Assembly (NCBI GenBank): GCA_025455065.1
Contig: JALONG010000005.1
Span: forward strand, 1 to 64,000
Length of the DNA: 64,000 bases
DNA from: Candidatus Kapaibacterium sp.
GTDB lineage: Bacteria; Bacteroidota; Ignavibacteria; Kapaibacteriales; UBA4661
Reading direction: 5' to 3'
In this document: one piece after another, positions 1-9,387 of the stretch
How the letters are laid out: the number at the start of each line of letters is the position of its first letter
Position numbering within the stretch: position 1 is the stretch's first letter
The notes under the pieces: model-generated
What the model saw: the letters and a program-made list of their open reading frames with translations, nothing else
Database searches by the model: none
Told to the model about the DNA's origin: nothing
Translations under genes and position numbers: made by a program

Positions 1-393
1 ATGCTAACTTTACAGCACGATTATTTTTTGTAAAAAAAAATGAAAATATTTTGTGCTTTGTTCGTGAATTAGTGCCAAATACCGTGTAAGGCGCTTCAGC
101 GCTGGGCTTGATGACTACTCTGGAATGATAAAGTGAGGTTCTATCAAGGGTTAGGGGGAGAAGAAAAAACGAAAAACGCCCGAATATTTGCTCAAATATT
201 CGGGCATTTTTTCTTTTTGAAGGTACTTTTTTGAAGATTCGGCAGTCAAATTTTAGGATTTTGCATGAGCAAGAATTTTTACTCATTTTTTCATACAGTC
301 TGACCACCTTCAACACGAGTTTTTATCAGGCTTTGTAGGTTTCGAGGGTAAAATCTTTACCGCATTTTTCAACCTAAAAAACCCATAAATCAT
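1..393. other. Left-edge region without a recognisable gene
   Basis: No convincing coding frame is visible here. The region is A+T-rich at its left end, holds one strong hairpin (annotated separately) and then about 190 bases of sequence downstream of the nrdJ stop. Bases 1-170 might be the tail of a gene or RNA that begins outside the window. I see no match to tmRNA, SRP RNA or tRNA signatures. Confidence 0.5.
178..212. terminator. Bidirectional rho-independent terminator
   Basis: A perfect 13-bp inverted repeat (178-190 with 193-205) is followed on the plus strand by an A/T run and T-run, and preceded by A-rich sequence that becomes a T-run on the minus strand. It therefore fits a terminator for nrdJ (minus strand, stop at 394) and for anything entering from the left. 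The two-base loop implies that the innermost pair opens. Confidence 0.75.
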
Positions 394-3300
394 TTATGAA
401 CAACCACTTGTCGTACCACAATCATCACACACCGTACACGAGCCATTGCGCTTAACCCGCATAGAACCACAGTTAAAACACTGTTCGCCAGTGTATCCTT
501 TCGCTTTTGCTTCCACAATTTTCGCAGCGCGACCATTGCCGCCACCGCTTGAAACCACGCTGTATCCGGCATCAGCCAACGCAGGTTCTTTCGCAACATT
601 CAAAACGGTGCTTGCAGTCATTGTTGTTGATGATGATGGCGTAAGTTCTGGGGTTGCAGCTTTACTAACGGGCGTTTCATCTACGGCTTTAACGTGAACA
701 AAGTCCGTACGCTTGAGATAATCGTAGCCAATAGAGCGGAATACATAATCCAGAATTGAGGTTGCATTCTTGATTGCTTCGTGTCCTTCGACCATTCCCG
801 CAGGCTCGAAGCGCGTAAAGGTGAAGGTATCAACGAGTTCTTCCGGTGGCATACCGTATTGAAGCGCTTTCGAGGCAAGCACCGCGAAGCAATTCAGCAA
901 GCCTTTGAAGGATGCGCCTTCTTTGTACATATCAATAAAAATCTCGCCGAGAGTGCCGTCCTCAAACTCGCCTGTACGCAAAAATACCTTGTGTCCACCC
1001 ACATTTGCTTCGCGGATATGTCCGGTGCGCTTTTTGGGCAAACGGCGGCGCTGTGCGCGATGATAGACTTTTTCGACGATTTGGATTTGTACTTCCTTCG
1101 GACCTTTGGTTTCATCAAGTGTTTCCTCATTTCCGAGCATGAGAATTTCATCCAAATCGCTTGCAGAAGTGCTGTTGAGCGGCTGCGAGAGTTTCGAGCC
1201 GTCGCGGTAGAGCGCGTTCGCTTTTACGCCAAGTTTCCACGATTCCAGATAGACATTCGCAACGTCTTCAATCGTCGCTTCGGCAGGCATATTCACCGTT
1301 TTGGAGATTGCACCCGAAATAAACGGCTGCACCGCAGCCATCATGCGGACGTGTGCCATGTACGCGATATAACGCTGACCTTTTGCACCGCACTTATTCG
1401 CACAATCAAAAATCGGCAAATGCTCATCTTTGAGATTTGGAGCGCCTTCGACGGTCATTGTGCCGCAGATGTATTCGTTCGCTTCGTCAATTTGCTGTTT
1501 GCTAAAACCAAGCGCTTCCAGCATACTAAACGAATAGTCATTAAGTTGTTCATCGGTGAAATTCAGCGTTTCTTTGCAGAATTCTTCACCAAGCGACCAT
1601 TTGTTAAACGCAAATTTCACATCGAACACCGCGTCAAGTTGCTTTTCAATCGCTTCCAATGCTTCGGGCGTAAACCCTTTTGCTTTAAGGCTTTGACGAT
1701 TGATGTGCGGGCAGCCGCGAAGTGTGCCGTGTCCTTTGCAATATTTCTCAATTTCCTCGATTTGCTGCGCCGAGTAGCCAAGTTGAGAAAGTGCCGCGTG
1801 AACGGACTGATTCACAATTTTGAAGTATCCGCCGCCGGCAAGTTTTTTGAATTTCACAATAGCAAAATCCGGCTCTACGCCTGTGGTATCGCAGTCCATC
1901 ACCAAGCCAATCGTGCCTGTGGGTGCGATAACGGTTGTTTGCGCGTTGCGATAGCCATGCTGTTCGCCGAGTTCCACGGCTCTGTCCCATGCTTCGCGGG
2001 CAGCTGCCATGAGGTTTGGAGGGCAAATTTCGTGATTGATGCCCATTGGCTTTACGCTCAAGCCTTCATATTGATTTTCCGCCATGTTATAGGCAGCGCG
2101 GCGGTGATTACGCATAACGCGGAGCATCGCGTCTTTGTTCGGAGCATAGCCCGGAAACGCGCCTTGTTCCTTCGCAATCTCGGCAGAGGTTGCGTAGGAT
2201 TCACCTGTCATCAGCGCAGAAATCGCACCGGCAATCGCAAGCCCTTTCGGAGAATCGTAAGGAACGCCTTGCGTCATCAGAATTGTACCGAGATTGGCGT
2301 AACCAAGGCCCAAGGTGCGGAATTTGTAACTCAGTTCAGCGATTTTCTTCGAGGGAAACTGCGCCATCAAGACAGAAATCTCAAGAATCGTTGTCCAGAT
2401 GCGTACACCATGCTTGAAATCATCTACTTTGAACGTACCGTTTTCTTCAACGAAGTGCGCGAGATTCAGGCTCGCAAGATTGCACGCAGTGTCGTCGAGG
2501 AACATATATTCTGAGCAGTTGTGAACACCAATTCCATTTGCTGTAAAGTGGCTTGTTTCAGGCTCTGTGAGGTCGAATACATCATCTTCACGCAAAAAAG
2601 TGAGTGATGCAACATAGTCGGTCATGGTGTCATTATAGGTTCCAATGTTTGCGTTCAAATCTCGCAATTTTACTGCCTTCTCCGTGCCTTCCATAAATCC
2701 AATTTCACGCTCAAAAATGATACGCGAAGAGCGGCTAATACGAAGGCTGTGCATTTCAGCAAGATTATACTCTTTTGTTCCACCATTACCATCAGGCAAA
2801 AAGCCTGTAAGTTTTCCTGCGCGGCGATTTTCGTAGATTTTGGCTTTGACACCAAAGTTTAGCAAGAGCAGTTGGACTTGTTGCAACAACTCCAGCGAAG
2901 TAGAATCCAGAGCCACATACTGACTCTTCTCACCATAGTTTGCCACGGTTCCATCGGATGTAAACAAACCGCGCAACAATGCGGCTTGTTCGTCTTTGCG
3001 CAGCAAGAACGACGCATCACGAAGAGATTTTTTCGTACTGCCTTCATTCAACACCGCAAAGCGCTTGAACATTTCCAAAATTTTTGGGCTGCCAATCGCA
3101 GTACGGCTCGTTGTGAGAGTTTCTGTTGTGTGGCTGTGTTTGTTATGTTCACCGAGTTCAGGACGAAGGGCATTGATTGTTTCGGTTGCCCAATTAACAA
3201 TAGCCTGCTCATCCTTGCTCATAGTGAGGAAGGCAACTTCACGCTGCGAGCCGTCAGCAGCCATCTCATTAAGATTTGTTAAACAACCATCGCCCAACAA

Positions 3301-4986
3301 CAGCCCAATAAGCTGTGCAATATCTTCAGAGCCGCTTGATTCCTTACCAAAGACACCCGGAATGAGGCGCACCACATCATCTTTTGTCAGTTCATTGGCA
3401 GCAACATCGCCACGGTTTTCGGTAAATACTTTGTGGTCTCCAGTTAGTTCTATGCGGTATCCTGATTTGGTTTTAAGTTCATACACAGGTTTGCGACCAG
3501 TGGGGAAAATATTCTCTACCCAGTGCATTCTTCCATCAATGCTCTTGATGCCACGGGCTTTACCAACCAAATCACCAATGCGCTCTAAGCCCTCGTGTGT
3601 AGCCACAAATGTATTTGCCGTAACGCAAGGATTCGAGCCATTAATACGCCCGTCCGCAGGACAGGTGTGCCATTCGTTGATAGTAGTGTCGTATTGCAAC
3701 CCAGGGTCGGCAGATTTCCACGCAGCAACGGCGATTTTATTCCACAAATCACGCGCTCGGACGGTCTTCGCAACCGCACCATTAGTGCGTTTGACTAAAT
3801 TCCATTCTTTATCTTCCACAACAGCTTGCATAAACTCTGCCGTTACGCGAACAGAATTATTCGAGTTCTGACCGCTAACGGTGTTGTATGCTTCGGATTC
3901 GTAGTGCGTGTCGAAGGTGTCGAAATCAAGAGTCGTGAAGCCTTGTTCAACAAGCGCGAGGGTGCGGAAGATGTAGCTGTGCGGCACTTCTGCGGCAACG
4001 GCTTCGCGGACAGCTTTTGCTAAATCCGCATTCACTTTCATATCTGCACCCGAGGCAATCGCAGCATCCATGACCTTTTGAAGGGCGTTTGCCGTTGCTT
4101 TTGAGCCTGCAACTAACGCAGCAACTTTTTCTTCTTCTTTGGCTTTCCAATCAATAAAATCTTCAATATCGGGATGGTCCACGTTCAAAATCACCATTTT
4201 TGCGGCGCGGCGCGTTGTTCCGCCGGATTTGATTGCACCTGCGGCACGGTCATAAATTTTCAAAAAGCTCATTAAGCCTGATGAAGAGCCGCCGCCGGAG
4301 AGTTTTTCGCCAGTTGCACGAAGCGAGGAGAAATTTGTGCCGGTGCCTGAGCCGTATTTGAAAATACGCGCTTCGCGGGTTACGAGGTCGAAAATACCGC
4401 CATCATTAACCAAATCATCCTCAACGCTTTGGATAAAACAAGCGTGCGGTTGCGGATGCGTGTAAGCATCTTTCGAGGAAACAAGTTTTTTCGAGTCGGG
4501 GTCCACGTAGAAGTGTCCTTGCGACTTGCCTGTAATGTTGTAGGCGAAATTCAGCCCTGTGTTAAACCACTGAGGAGAATTTGGTGCAGCCATCTGTCGA
4601 AGCAGCATATATGCGGCTTCGTCGTAAAAAGCCTGTGCATCGTCGGCACTATCAAAATACCCATACTTTTCCCCCCAGAATCGCCAACAACCCGCCAAAC
4701 GATGCGCTACTTGTTTGATAGACCGCTCTGCACCGAGTACCTGCTTGCCTTGCTCGTCCAAAATGGGCTGTCCGCCTGCATCCGTCTGAGGAACGCCGGC
4801 TTTACGGAAGTATTTTTGTGCCAAAATGTCGGTTGCTACTTGCGACCAGTGCTTCGGAACTTCAATATCATTCATTTGAAACACGACCGAACCGTCGGTA
4901 TTTCGCAGTGTCGAGGTGCGATAGGTGTATTCAAAATGGTCAAAAACATTTACGCCTGTCCGCGTAAATCGGCGCTGGATTTTCAT
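394..4986 (-). CDS. nrdJ: Vitamin B12-dependent (class II) ribonucleotide reductase, intein-containing
   Basis: Class II ribonucleotide reductase, which makes deoxyribonucleotides for DNA synthesis using adenosylcobalamin to generate the thiyl radical, independent of oxygen. The 1530-residue product is about 370 residues longer than the family norm because residues 454-823 are an in-frame intein; the joined exteins give 1160 residues. The spliced active-site motif reads N-P-C-S-E-Y, with the radical Cys at precursor residue 824, plus Asn and Glu around it as in other reductases. The finger-loop-like region rich in Gly (FKYGSGTGTNFSSL) lies near residue 210. The C-terminus carries two CxxC pairs and a final Cys (CFNCG, CTVCDDC, GCS), the usual redox tail. 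There is no ATP-cone at the N-terminus. A GGAG lies 7 bases before the ATG. The 245-base upstream gap shows no visible B12 box, so cobalamin riboswitch control is not evident. Confidence 0.95.
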   Translation of the reverse strand: MKIQRRFTRTGVNVFDHFEYTYRTSTLRNTDGSVVFQMNDIEVPKHWSQVATDILAQKYFRKAGVPQTDAGGQPILDEQGKQVLGAERSIKQVAHRLAGCWRFWGEKYGYFDSADDAQAFYDEAAYMLLRQMAAPNSPQWFNTGLNFAYNITGKSQGHFYVDPDSKKLVSSKDAYTHPQPHACFIQSVEDDLVNDGGIFDLVTREARIFKYGSGTGTNFSSLRATGEKLSGGGSSSGLMSFLKIYDRAAGAIKSGGTTRRAAKMVILNVDHPDIEDFIDWKAKEEEKVAALVAGSKATANALQKVMDAAIASGADMKVNADLAKAVREAVAAEVPHSYIFRTLALVEQGFTTLDFDTFDTHYESEAYNTVSGQNSNNSVRVTAEFMQAVVEDKEWNLVKRTNGAVAKTVRARDLWNKIAVAAWKSADPGLQYDTTINEWHTCPADGRINGSNPCVTANTFVATHEGLERIGDLVGKARGIKSIDGRMHWVENIFPTGRKPVYELKTKSGYRIELTGDHKVFTENRGDVAANELTKDDVVRLIPGVFGKESSGSEDIAQLIGLLLGDGCLTNLNEMAADGSQREVAFLTMSKDEQAIVNWATETINALRPELGEHNKHSHTTETLTTSRTAIGSPKILEMFKRFAVLNEGSTKKSLRDASFLLRKDEQAALLRGLFTSDGTVANYGEKSQYVALDSTSLELLQQVQLLLLNFGVKAKIYENRRAGKLTGFLPDGNGGTKEYNLAEMHSLRISRSSRIIFEREIGFMEGTEKAVKLRDLNANIGTYNDTMTDYVASLTFLREDDVFDLTEPETSHFTANGIGVHNCSEYMFLDDTACNLASLNLAHFVEENGTFKVDDFKHGVRIWTTILEISVLMAQFPSKKIAELSYKFRTLGLGYANLGTILMTQGVPYDSPKGLAIAGAISALMTGESYATSAEIAKEQGAFPGYAPNKDAMLRVMRNHRRAAYNMAENQYEGLSVKPMGINHEICPPNLMAAAREAWDRAVELGEQHGYRNAQTTVIAPTGTIGLVMDCDTTGVEPDFAIVKFKKLAGGGYFKIVNQSVHAALSQLGYSAQQIEEIEKYCKGHGTLRGCPHINRQSLKAKGFTPEALEAIEKQLDAVFDVKFAFNKWSLGEEFCKETLNFTDEQLNDYSFSMLEALGFSKQQIDEANEYICGTMTVEGAPNLKDEHLPIFDCANKCGAKGQRYIAYMAHVRMMAAVQPFISGAISKTVNMPAEATIEDVANVYLESWKLGVKANALYRDGSKLSQPLNSTSASDLDEILMLGNEETLDETKGPKEVQIQIVEKVYHRAQRRRLPKKRTGHIREANVGGHKVFLRTGEFEDGTLGEIFIDMYKEGASFKGLLNCFAVLASKALQYGMPPEELVDTFTFTRFEPAGMVEGHEAIKNATSILDYVFRSIGYDYLKRTDFVHVKAVDETPVSKAATPELTPSSSTTMTASTVLNVAKEPALADAGYSVVSSGGGNGRAAKIVEAKAKGYTGEQCFNCGSMRVKRNGSCTVCDDCGTTSGCS
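2518..3627 (-). other. LAGLIDADG-type intein within nrdJ
   Basis: A 370-residue protein intron. It starts with Cys1 (CVTANTFVATHEG, block A) directly after the extein motif GSNP and ends with HN, followed by Cys+1 of the C-extein (CSEYMF). Block B shows TGDH at intein residues 62-65. Two dodecapeptide-like LAGLIDADG motifs are visible: LIGLLLGDG (about 106-114) and LLRGLFTSDG (about 217-226), so the homing-endonuclease domain seems complete. Block F/G reads VFDLTEPETSHFTANGIGVHN in essence, with the terminal His-Asn needed for Asn cyclisation. All splice-junction residues look functional. The Cys+1 nucleophile is the same residue as the predicted catalytic thiyl-radical Cys, so the enzyme cannot work until splicing occurs. 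Confidence 0.93.
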
Positions 4987-5231
4987 GCCGGAACTCCGCT
5001 AAAATTACAACAAATAGGGGTTTATGGGATGTGCTATTCTTTATGCTGCACAAGACTATAAACATACGAAACTTCCCCGAAACACAAGTGACTTAAAATT
5101 TTCCACACCTAACAATTCTTGTTTCTTTTTTGCACAAAATTTTTAGAGCAAAGAAAAAACTGACACTTGCTTAAAGTATCGCAATGCAAAACAACAACTT
5201 ACACCAACCCCGTTCTTACAATTTGGCTAAC

Positions 5232-7526
5232 TCATTGTACGAGATTTGGTAACGCCGTTTCGTACACGCGGCGAAGTTCTGGCACAGAAGTTTCCACGCA
5301 ATCCGCAATAGAAAATATTCCCTCAACAGTAGTTCCAATGCGGTTTACATGGATTCCATGCTTTGCTGCCAATTCCCCCAAAGCAGCACCATTGCTTTCC
5401 GGCAAGGCAACGATGATGCGTGATTGCACCTCACCAAACAGCACTCCGGCGGACAAATCCCGCTTCAAATCTATCTTTGCCCCCAAATTACCGTGAGAAT
5501 TGATCGCCATTTCCGCCAGCGCAATCGCCAAGCCGCCTTCAGCCGTGTCATGCGCTGCATGAACAAGCCGACTACGCACAGCCTCTGTGATACAGGCTTG
5601 CAAACGTTTTTCTGCTTGAATATCCAGATATGGCGCGTCTCCGGTCATGAGTCCGTGAATTTGCTTCAGATATTCCGAACCACCCAAACCGGAATTTTTC
5701 AGTTCCATTTGCGCTTCCAAAAGAAAAATTGCGTCACCGTTAGTGGTGAAGCCATTTCCAACGACCGTCGTCACGTCATCAATCAACCCAACCATGCCAA
5801 TAGTCGGTGTCGGGAACACCGTGCGTCCTTTGCGTCCTGCCTTGGTAGCGGCTTTGGATTCATTGTGAAAACTCACGTTCCCGCCTGTTACGGGCGTTCC
5901 CAACGTGCGGCAAGCATCGCCCATACCGCGCAGAGCCTCACGGAACTGCCAATAAACTTCAGGATTGTAGGGATTACCAAAATTGAGACAGTTCGTAATG
6001 GCAACAGGCTCTGCACCCGTACAAGCCACATTCCGTGCGGCTTCTGCAACGGCAATCAGTCCACCCATGTAAGGATTCAGATAGACATAACGGCTGTTGC
6101 AATCGGTCGTCATCGCCACTGCCTTGCCCGGCAATTCTTTCAAGCGCACAACCGCAGCATCCGCCTTTGCCCGCAAGACCGTATTTGTACCGACTTCAGC
6201 GTCATACTGTTCATAAACCCAGCGTTTGGAAGCAACTGTTGGTGAAGCAAGAATTTTCCAAAAGGCTTCATCGTGCGGCGTGTCATTCGGCAAAAGATTC
6301 AGGTCATAGTTCTGCGTTTCCTGAAAATATGCGGCTTCGCGCCATTCACGTTCATACACAGGAGCGCCTCCGCCCAGCACCAGCGATTCGCCGGGGAGTT
6401 CCACAACTTGCTTACCATTGCGGAAGACGCACAGTGTCGCATCATCCGTCACTTCGCCGATTTGCGTCATCGGCACGTCCCATTTGTCACAAATACGCTT
6501 CGCTTCTGCCTCGCGTCCTTTATGAACGACCACTAACATTCGTTCTTGCGATTCGGAAAGCATAATTTCGTAAGCGCTCATTCCCTCCTCGCGGAGCGGC
6601 ACAAAATCAAGGTTGATGTTCATACCCGTTCCCGATTTTGCACTCATTTCCGATGTTGAGCAGCAAATTCCCGCAGCACCCATGTCCTGCATCCCAGCAA
6701 CTACGCCGCTTGCAATCAATTCCAGCGATGCTTCCAAGAGCATTTTTTCTGCAAAGGGGTCGCCGACTTGTACCGTCGGGCGCATAGATTCTGGGGATTC
6801 TTCAAATTCTTTCGATGCCATCGAAGCGCCGTGAATACCGTCGCGTCCTGTGCGGCTGCCCAAAATAAACACCGGATTACCAACGCCTTCCGCAACAGCC
6901 GAAGCGGTTTTACCGACTTCCACTATGCCTACAGCCATCGCGTTTACAAGCGGGTTATCGGTGTAGCACTCGTCAAAATACACTTCACCGCCAACGGTCG
7001 GCACACCAAAGGCATTGCCGTAGTGCGAGATGCCATGCACCACGCCTTTGACAAGGAACTTTGTGCGAGCGGCATTATCACCATCCAAATTGCCAAAACG
7101 CAAGGAATTAAGCGCCGCCACAGGACGAGCGCCCATTGTGAAAATATCCCGCAAAATACCACCAACACCCGTTGCAGCGCCCTGTACAGGCTCAATCGCC
7201 GAAGGGTGATTGTGGCTTTCGATTTTGAACGCCAGCGCCCAATGTTTGCCGCCATGCGAGCCAATATCAATCAATCCTGCATTTTCTTCCCCTGCTTCGA
7301 CAAGCATTCTCCCGCCGGAGCGGGGTAGTTTTTTCAATTCAAGAATGGAGTTTTTGTAAGAACAATGCTCACTCCACATCACACTGTAAATGCCGAGTTC
7401 GGTGTAGGTTGGTATGCGCCCAAGAACCTTCAAAATTGCGTCAAATTCATGGTCATGCAAACCAAGTTCCCGTGCGGTTTCGTGCGAAACAGGTATTTCA
7501 GAATACAGATGTGGAGGGGTGTTCAT
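5232..7526 (-). CDS. purL: Phosphoribosylformylglycinamidine synthase subunit PurL
   Basis: Large, ATP-dependent subunit of FGAM synthase, fourth step of purine synthesis, which converts FGAR to FGAM with ammonia from the PurQ glutaminase. At 764 residues it is of the small PurL type that needs separate PurS and PurQ partners; neither is in the window. Family landmarks are clear: MWSEHCSYKNS near the N-terminus, ESHNHPSAIEP in the ATP/metal site, and a second AIR-synthase-like half with NCLNFGNP. I use the ATG giving MNTPPHLYSEIPV; the frame stays open 45 codons further upstream but that extension is not family-like and covers the promoter. A Bacteroidota-type promoter lies just upstream. Another purine gene, purF, is 40 kb away, so the pathway is scattered. 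Confidence 0.95.
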   Translation of the reverse strand: MNTPPHLYSEIPVSHETARELGLHDHEFDAILKVLGRIPTYTELGIYSVMWSEHCSYKNSILELKKLPRSGGRMLVEAGEENAGLIDIGSHGGKHWALAFKIESHNHPSAIEPVQGAATGVGGILRDIFTMGARPVAALNSLRFGNLDGDNAARTKFLVKGVVHGISHYGNAFGVPTVGGEVYFDECYTDNPLVNAMAVGIVEVGKTASAVAEGVGNPVFILGSRTGRDGIHGASMASKEFEESPESMRPTVQVGDPFAEKMLLEASLELIASGVVAGMQDMGAAGICCSTSEMSAKSGTGMNINLDFVPLREEGMSAYEIMLSESQERMLVVVHKGREAEAKRICDKWDVPMTQIGEVTDDATLCVFRNGKQVVELPGESLVLGGGAPVYEREWREAAYFQETQNYDLNLLPNDTPHDEAFWKILASPTVASKRWVYEQYDAEVGTNTVLRAKADAAVVRLKELPGKAVAMTTDCNSRYVYLNPYMGGLIAVAEAARNVACTGAEPVAITNCLNFGNPYNPEVYWQFREALRGMGDACRTLGTPVTGGNVSFHNESKAATKAGRKGRTVFPTPTIGMVGLIDDVTTVVGNGFTTNGDAIFLLEAQMELKNSGLGGSEYLKQIHGLMTGDAPYLDIQAEKRLQACITEAVRSRLVHAAHDTAEGGLAIALAEMAINSHGNLGAKIDLKRDLSAGVLFGEVQSRIIVALPESNGAALGELAAKHGIHVNRIGTTVEGIFSIADCVETSVPELRRVYETALPNLVQ

Positions 7527-7592
7527 GGCAAAATGAAAAAGTGAGATGATGTCAAATACAAAAACCGTGAATTGAGGAAGAAATTTTCGGCA

Positions 7593-7622
7593 CAAATCTA
7601 CGAACAAACCACACGGCACAAA
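7593..7622 (-). promoter_or_regulatory. Bacteroidota-type promoter for purL
   Basis: Read on the minus strand, TTTG (7622-7619) is separated by 18 bases from TAGATTTG (7600-7593), matching the -33/-7 pattern TTTG...TAnnTTTG of the Bacteroidota primary sigma factor. It lies 67 bases before the chosen purL ATG and inside the unlikely upstream extension of that frame, which supports the shorter start. Confidence 0.6.
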
Positions 7623-7784
7623 AGCACGGAATCGAAAAAAACACGAAAAAACCTTCGCCATTCAGCGCAGTCTTTCCTACAATTTCCCTCAACATCAATC
7701 GTCATGCGGTGTGGAGAGTTTTTTCCTCAAGGCTGTATTCTCTCACAAATTCACGTCTCATTGTTTCACTTCATCATACATCCC

Positions 7785-8243
7785 ATGAATGCGACTCTTG
7801 GCAATTCCGCCCCTGATTTTACTGCACCGACAGACGGCGGCGGCACTGTTTCTTTGAAGGCTTTGCGCGGCAAACACGTTGTTCTCTATTTTTACCCCAA
7901 AGATGACACAAGCGGCTGCACGGCGGAAGCCTGTGATTTTCGTGATAATATGCAGCGTTTGACCACATCAGGCGCGGTAGTGCTTGGAGTTAGCCCCGAC
8001 AGCCCCAAATCACACGACAAATTCAAGACAAAATACGAACTCAACTTCGCACTTGTCAGCGATGAATCGCATGAAATCTCTGAAAACTACGGCGTTTGGG
8101 TAGAAAAATCCATGTACGGACGGAAGTACATGGGCGTTGAGCGCAGTACGTTTGTTATCAATCCCGAAGGCATTATTACCCACGAGTGGCGTAAAGTCAA
8201 GGTTCCGGGACACGTGGACGAAGTTTTGGCGGCATTGTCGTAA
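7785..8243 (+). CDS. bcp: Thioredoxin-dependent peroxiredoxin (Bcp/PrxQ type)
   Basis: Cytosolic thiol peroxidase that reduces H2O2 and organic hydroperoxides with electrons from thioredoxin. The 152-residue protein has the AhpC/TSA fold with FYPKDDTSGCTAEAC: the peroxidatic Cys45 and resolving Cys50 are five residues apart, as in the atypical two-Cys Bcp/PrxQ class. The start MNATLGNSAPDF matches family N-termini; the frame is open further upstream but without homology. It diverges from purL and is followed by a clear terminator, so it is probably a single-gene unit. Confidence 0.93.
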   Translation: MNATLGNSAPDFTAPTDGGGTVSLKALRGKHVVLYFYPKDDTSGCTAEACDFRDNMQRLTTSGAVVLGVSPDSPKSHDKFKTKYELNFALVSDESHEISENYGVWVEKSMYGRKYMGVERSTFVINPEGIITHEWRKVKVPGHVDEVLAALS

Positions 8244-8295
8244 CACGGTATAGCACCATTTTTACACGATTCTTGCGTCATCTCAAATTTTATGG

Positions 8296-8336
8296 CGAGG
8301 CATTTTCCTTTTGAGGAGAATGCCTCGTTTGTTTTT
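8296..8336 (+). terminator. Rho-independent terminator after bcp
   Basis: Arms 8296-8308 and 8315-8327 pair over 13 positions with one mismatch around a six-base loop, followed by TTTGTTTTT. It sits 53 bases after the bcp stop. Confidence 0.8.
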
Positions 8337-8463
8337 GGTTGTGTTTTTATTCGAGGCGAATATTCGTGCCGAATCGCAATAAACCGATACACGTTTCTGT
8401 AAAAAATCATAAATTGCCGTGCTTATTCGCATTGGCAGATTTTCTCACGAATCTTTCTCCGCC

Positions 8464-9102
8464 ATGATTTTACCACACTTGCAGCACAAACAATTCTTTG
8501 ACGGACAAAGTTTGTTATTGAGAGCAAGTTCTGTTGTGATAATGATGTTGAGCATAACATCTTGTTCGCAAAAGCAGCCTGAACCACCATTGAAGCGCGT
8601 TCCAGACGTTCTTGTGCGAACAGTGCAAGGCGACACGGTGCGCTTGTCAAATCTTTACAAACAAGCACCGGTGCTGCTTTCGGTCTATCTTGGCGTAGGC
8701 TGCCCGATGTGTGTGATGTCTATGAAACAGCTTTCGCAGCACGCTTACCGCTTCAAAAGCTACGGTTGGAATGTTGTCGGACTGAGCAATGACACGCCGG
8801 AAGACAACCGCACAGCACTTGCAGAGCCGAATTTGGACAGTAGCTTTGTACAGCCCGGTGGCGCATTTGAGATTGAACTTCTGTCCGACACGAATCATTA
8901 CGCAATGGAAGCGCTTGGATGCTACCGCAGAGCGCTTGACACCGAGCGGCACGGGATGTTTTTGATTGATACCGCAGGTTTTATCCGCTTCGAGCGCATT
9001 GACAAACGTCCGTTTCAAGATTGGGCAATGCTGACAGACAGCATGAAAGCAGTTTTTATCAAGCCGTCCCAGCAAAACCGCTCTATGGCAAAACCGCTCT
9101 GA
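8464..9102 (+). CDS. Thioredoxin-fold lipoprotein (AhpC/TSA-like redoxin)
   Basis: Predicted envelope redox protein of 212 residues. The N-terminus has a hydrophobic segment ending in the lipobox-like ITSC (Cys34), suggesting lipid attachment. A redoxin domain follows: VLVRTVQGDTVRLSNL is the usual lead-in strand, and GVGCPMC gives a CxxC at residues 80/83 in place of the single peroxidatic Cys, which suggests a thiol-disulfide exchange role or a reduced-peroxiredoxin-like activity. The motif HGMFLIDTAGFIRFERI is the conserved C-terminal strand. The ATG at 8464 is chosen over a GTG at 8419 because it begins the signal segment. Substrate is unknown; it lies next to bcp but after a terminator. 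Confidence 0.75.
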   Translation: MILPHLQHKQFFDGQSLLLRASSVVIMMLSITSCSQKQPEPPLKRVPDVLVRTVQGDTVRLSNLYKQAPVLLSVYLGVGCPMCVMSMKQLSQHAYRFKSYGWNVVGLSNDTPEDNRTALAEPNLDSSFVQPGGAFEIELLSDTNHYAMEALGCYRRALDTERHGMFLIDTAGFIRFERIDKRPFQDWAMLTDSMKAVFIKPSQQNRSMAKPL

Positions 9103-9174
9103 ATACTCTCAATATTTGCTACCGTTCTTTCGGTTCAATAGACATTATCAAAGTTAGCGTATAAACCTCTTCAC

Positions 9175-9303
9175 CGTAGCACAGACATTCTTGTCTGTGT
9201 CCGAAATGAGCGAAGCGAATAATCTTTAAGCTGTATATTCTTAACGGCTTACGTCATTACGCCTGTCGGCGTTAAGGACACAGACAAGAATGTCTGTGCT
9301 ACG
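9175..9303. repeat. Inverted-repeat element with perfect 28-bp arms
   Basis: Arms 9175-9202 and 9276-9303 are exact reverse complements over 28 bases, enclosing 73 bases. Each arm contains its own smaller palindrome (ACAGACA/TGTCTGT around TTCT), so the unit can fold either as one long hairpin or as two small ones. It fills most of the gap between the redoxin and YfhO genes. No coding frame is present. This resembles a REP/BIME- or MITE-like dispersed element. Confidence 0.8.
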
Positions 9304-9387
9304 AAGAAATTCCCAGATTCTTTACTTGGATAAACTCTAATCCCTTGCAAATCTTCTTATCTTCTCATTTTTTCAGGAGTTTCCCGC

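Noticed and set aside
781-2514. 577-codon open frame on the plus strand
   Set aside because: It runs antisense to the well-conserved nrdJ gene, has Cys/Arg/Phe-rich composition unlike real proteins and no recognisable motif, so it is a shadow of the coding strand.
4987-5231. Possible cobalamin riboswitch upstream of the B12-dependent reductase
   Set aside because: I looked for a B12 box and the usual paired elements on the minus strand and found none.
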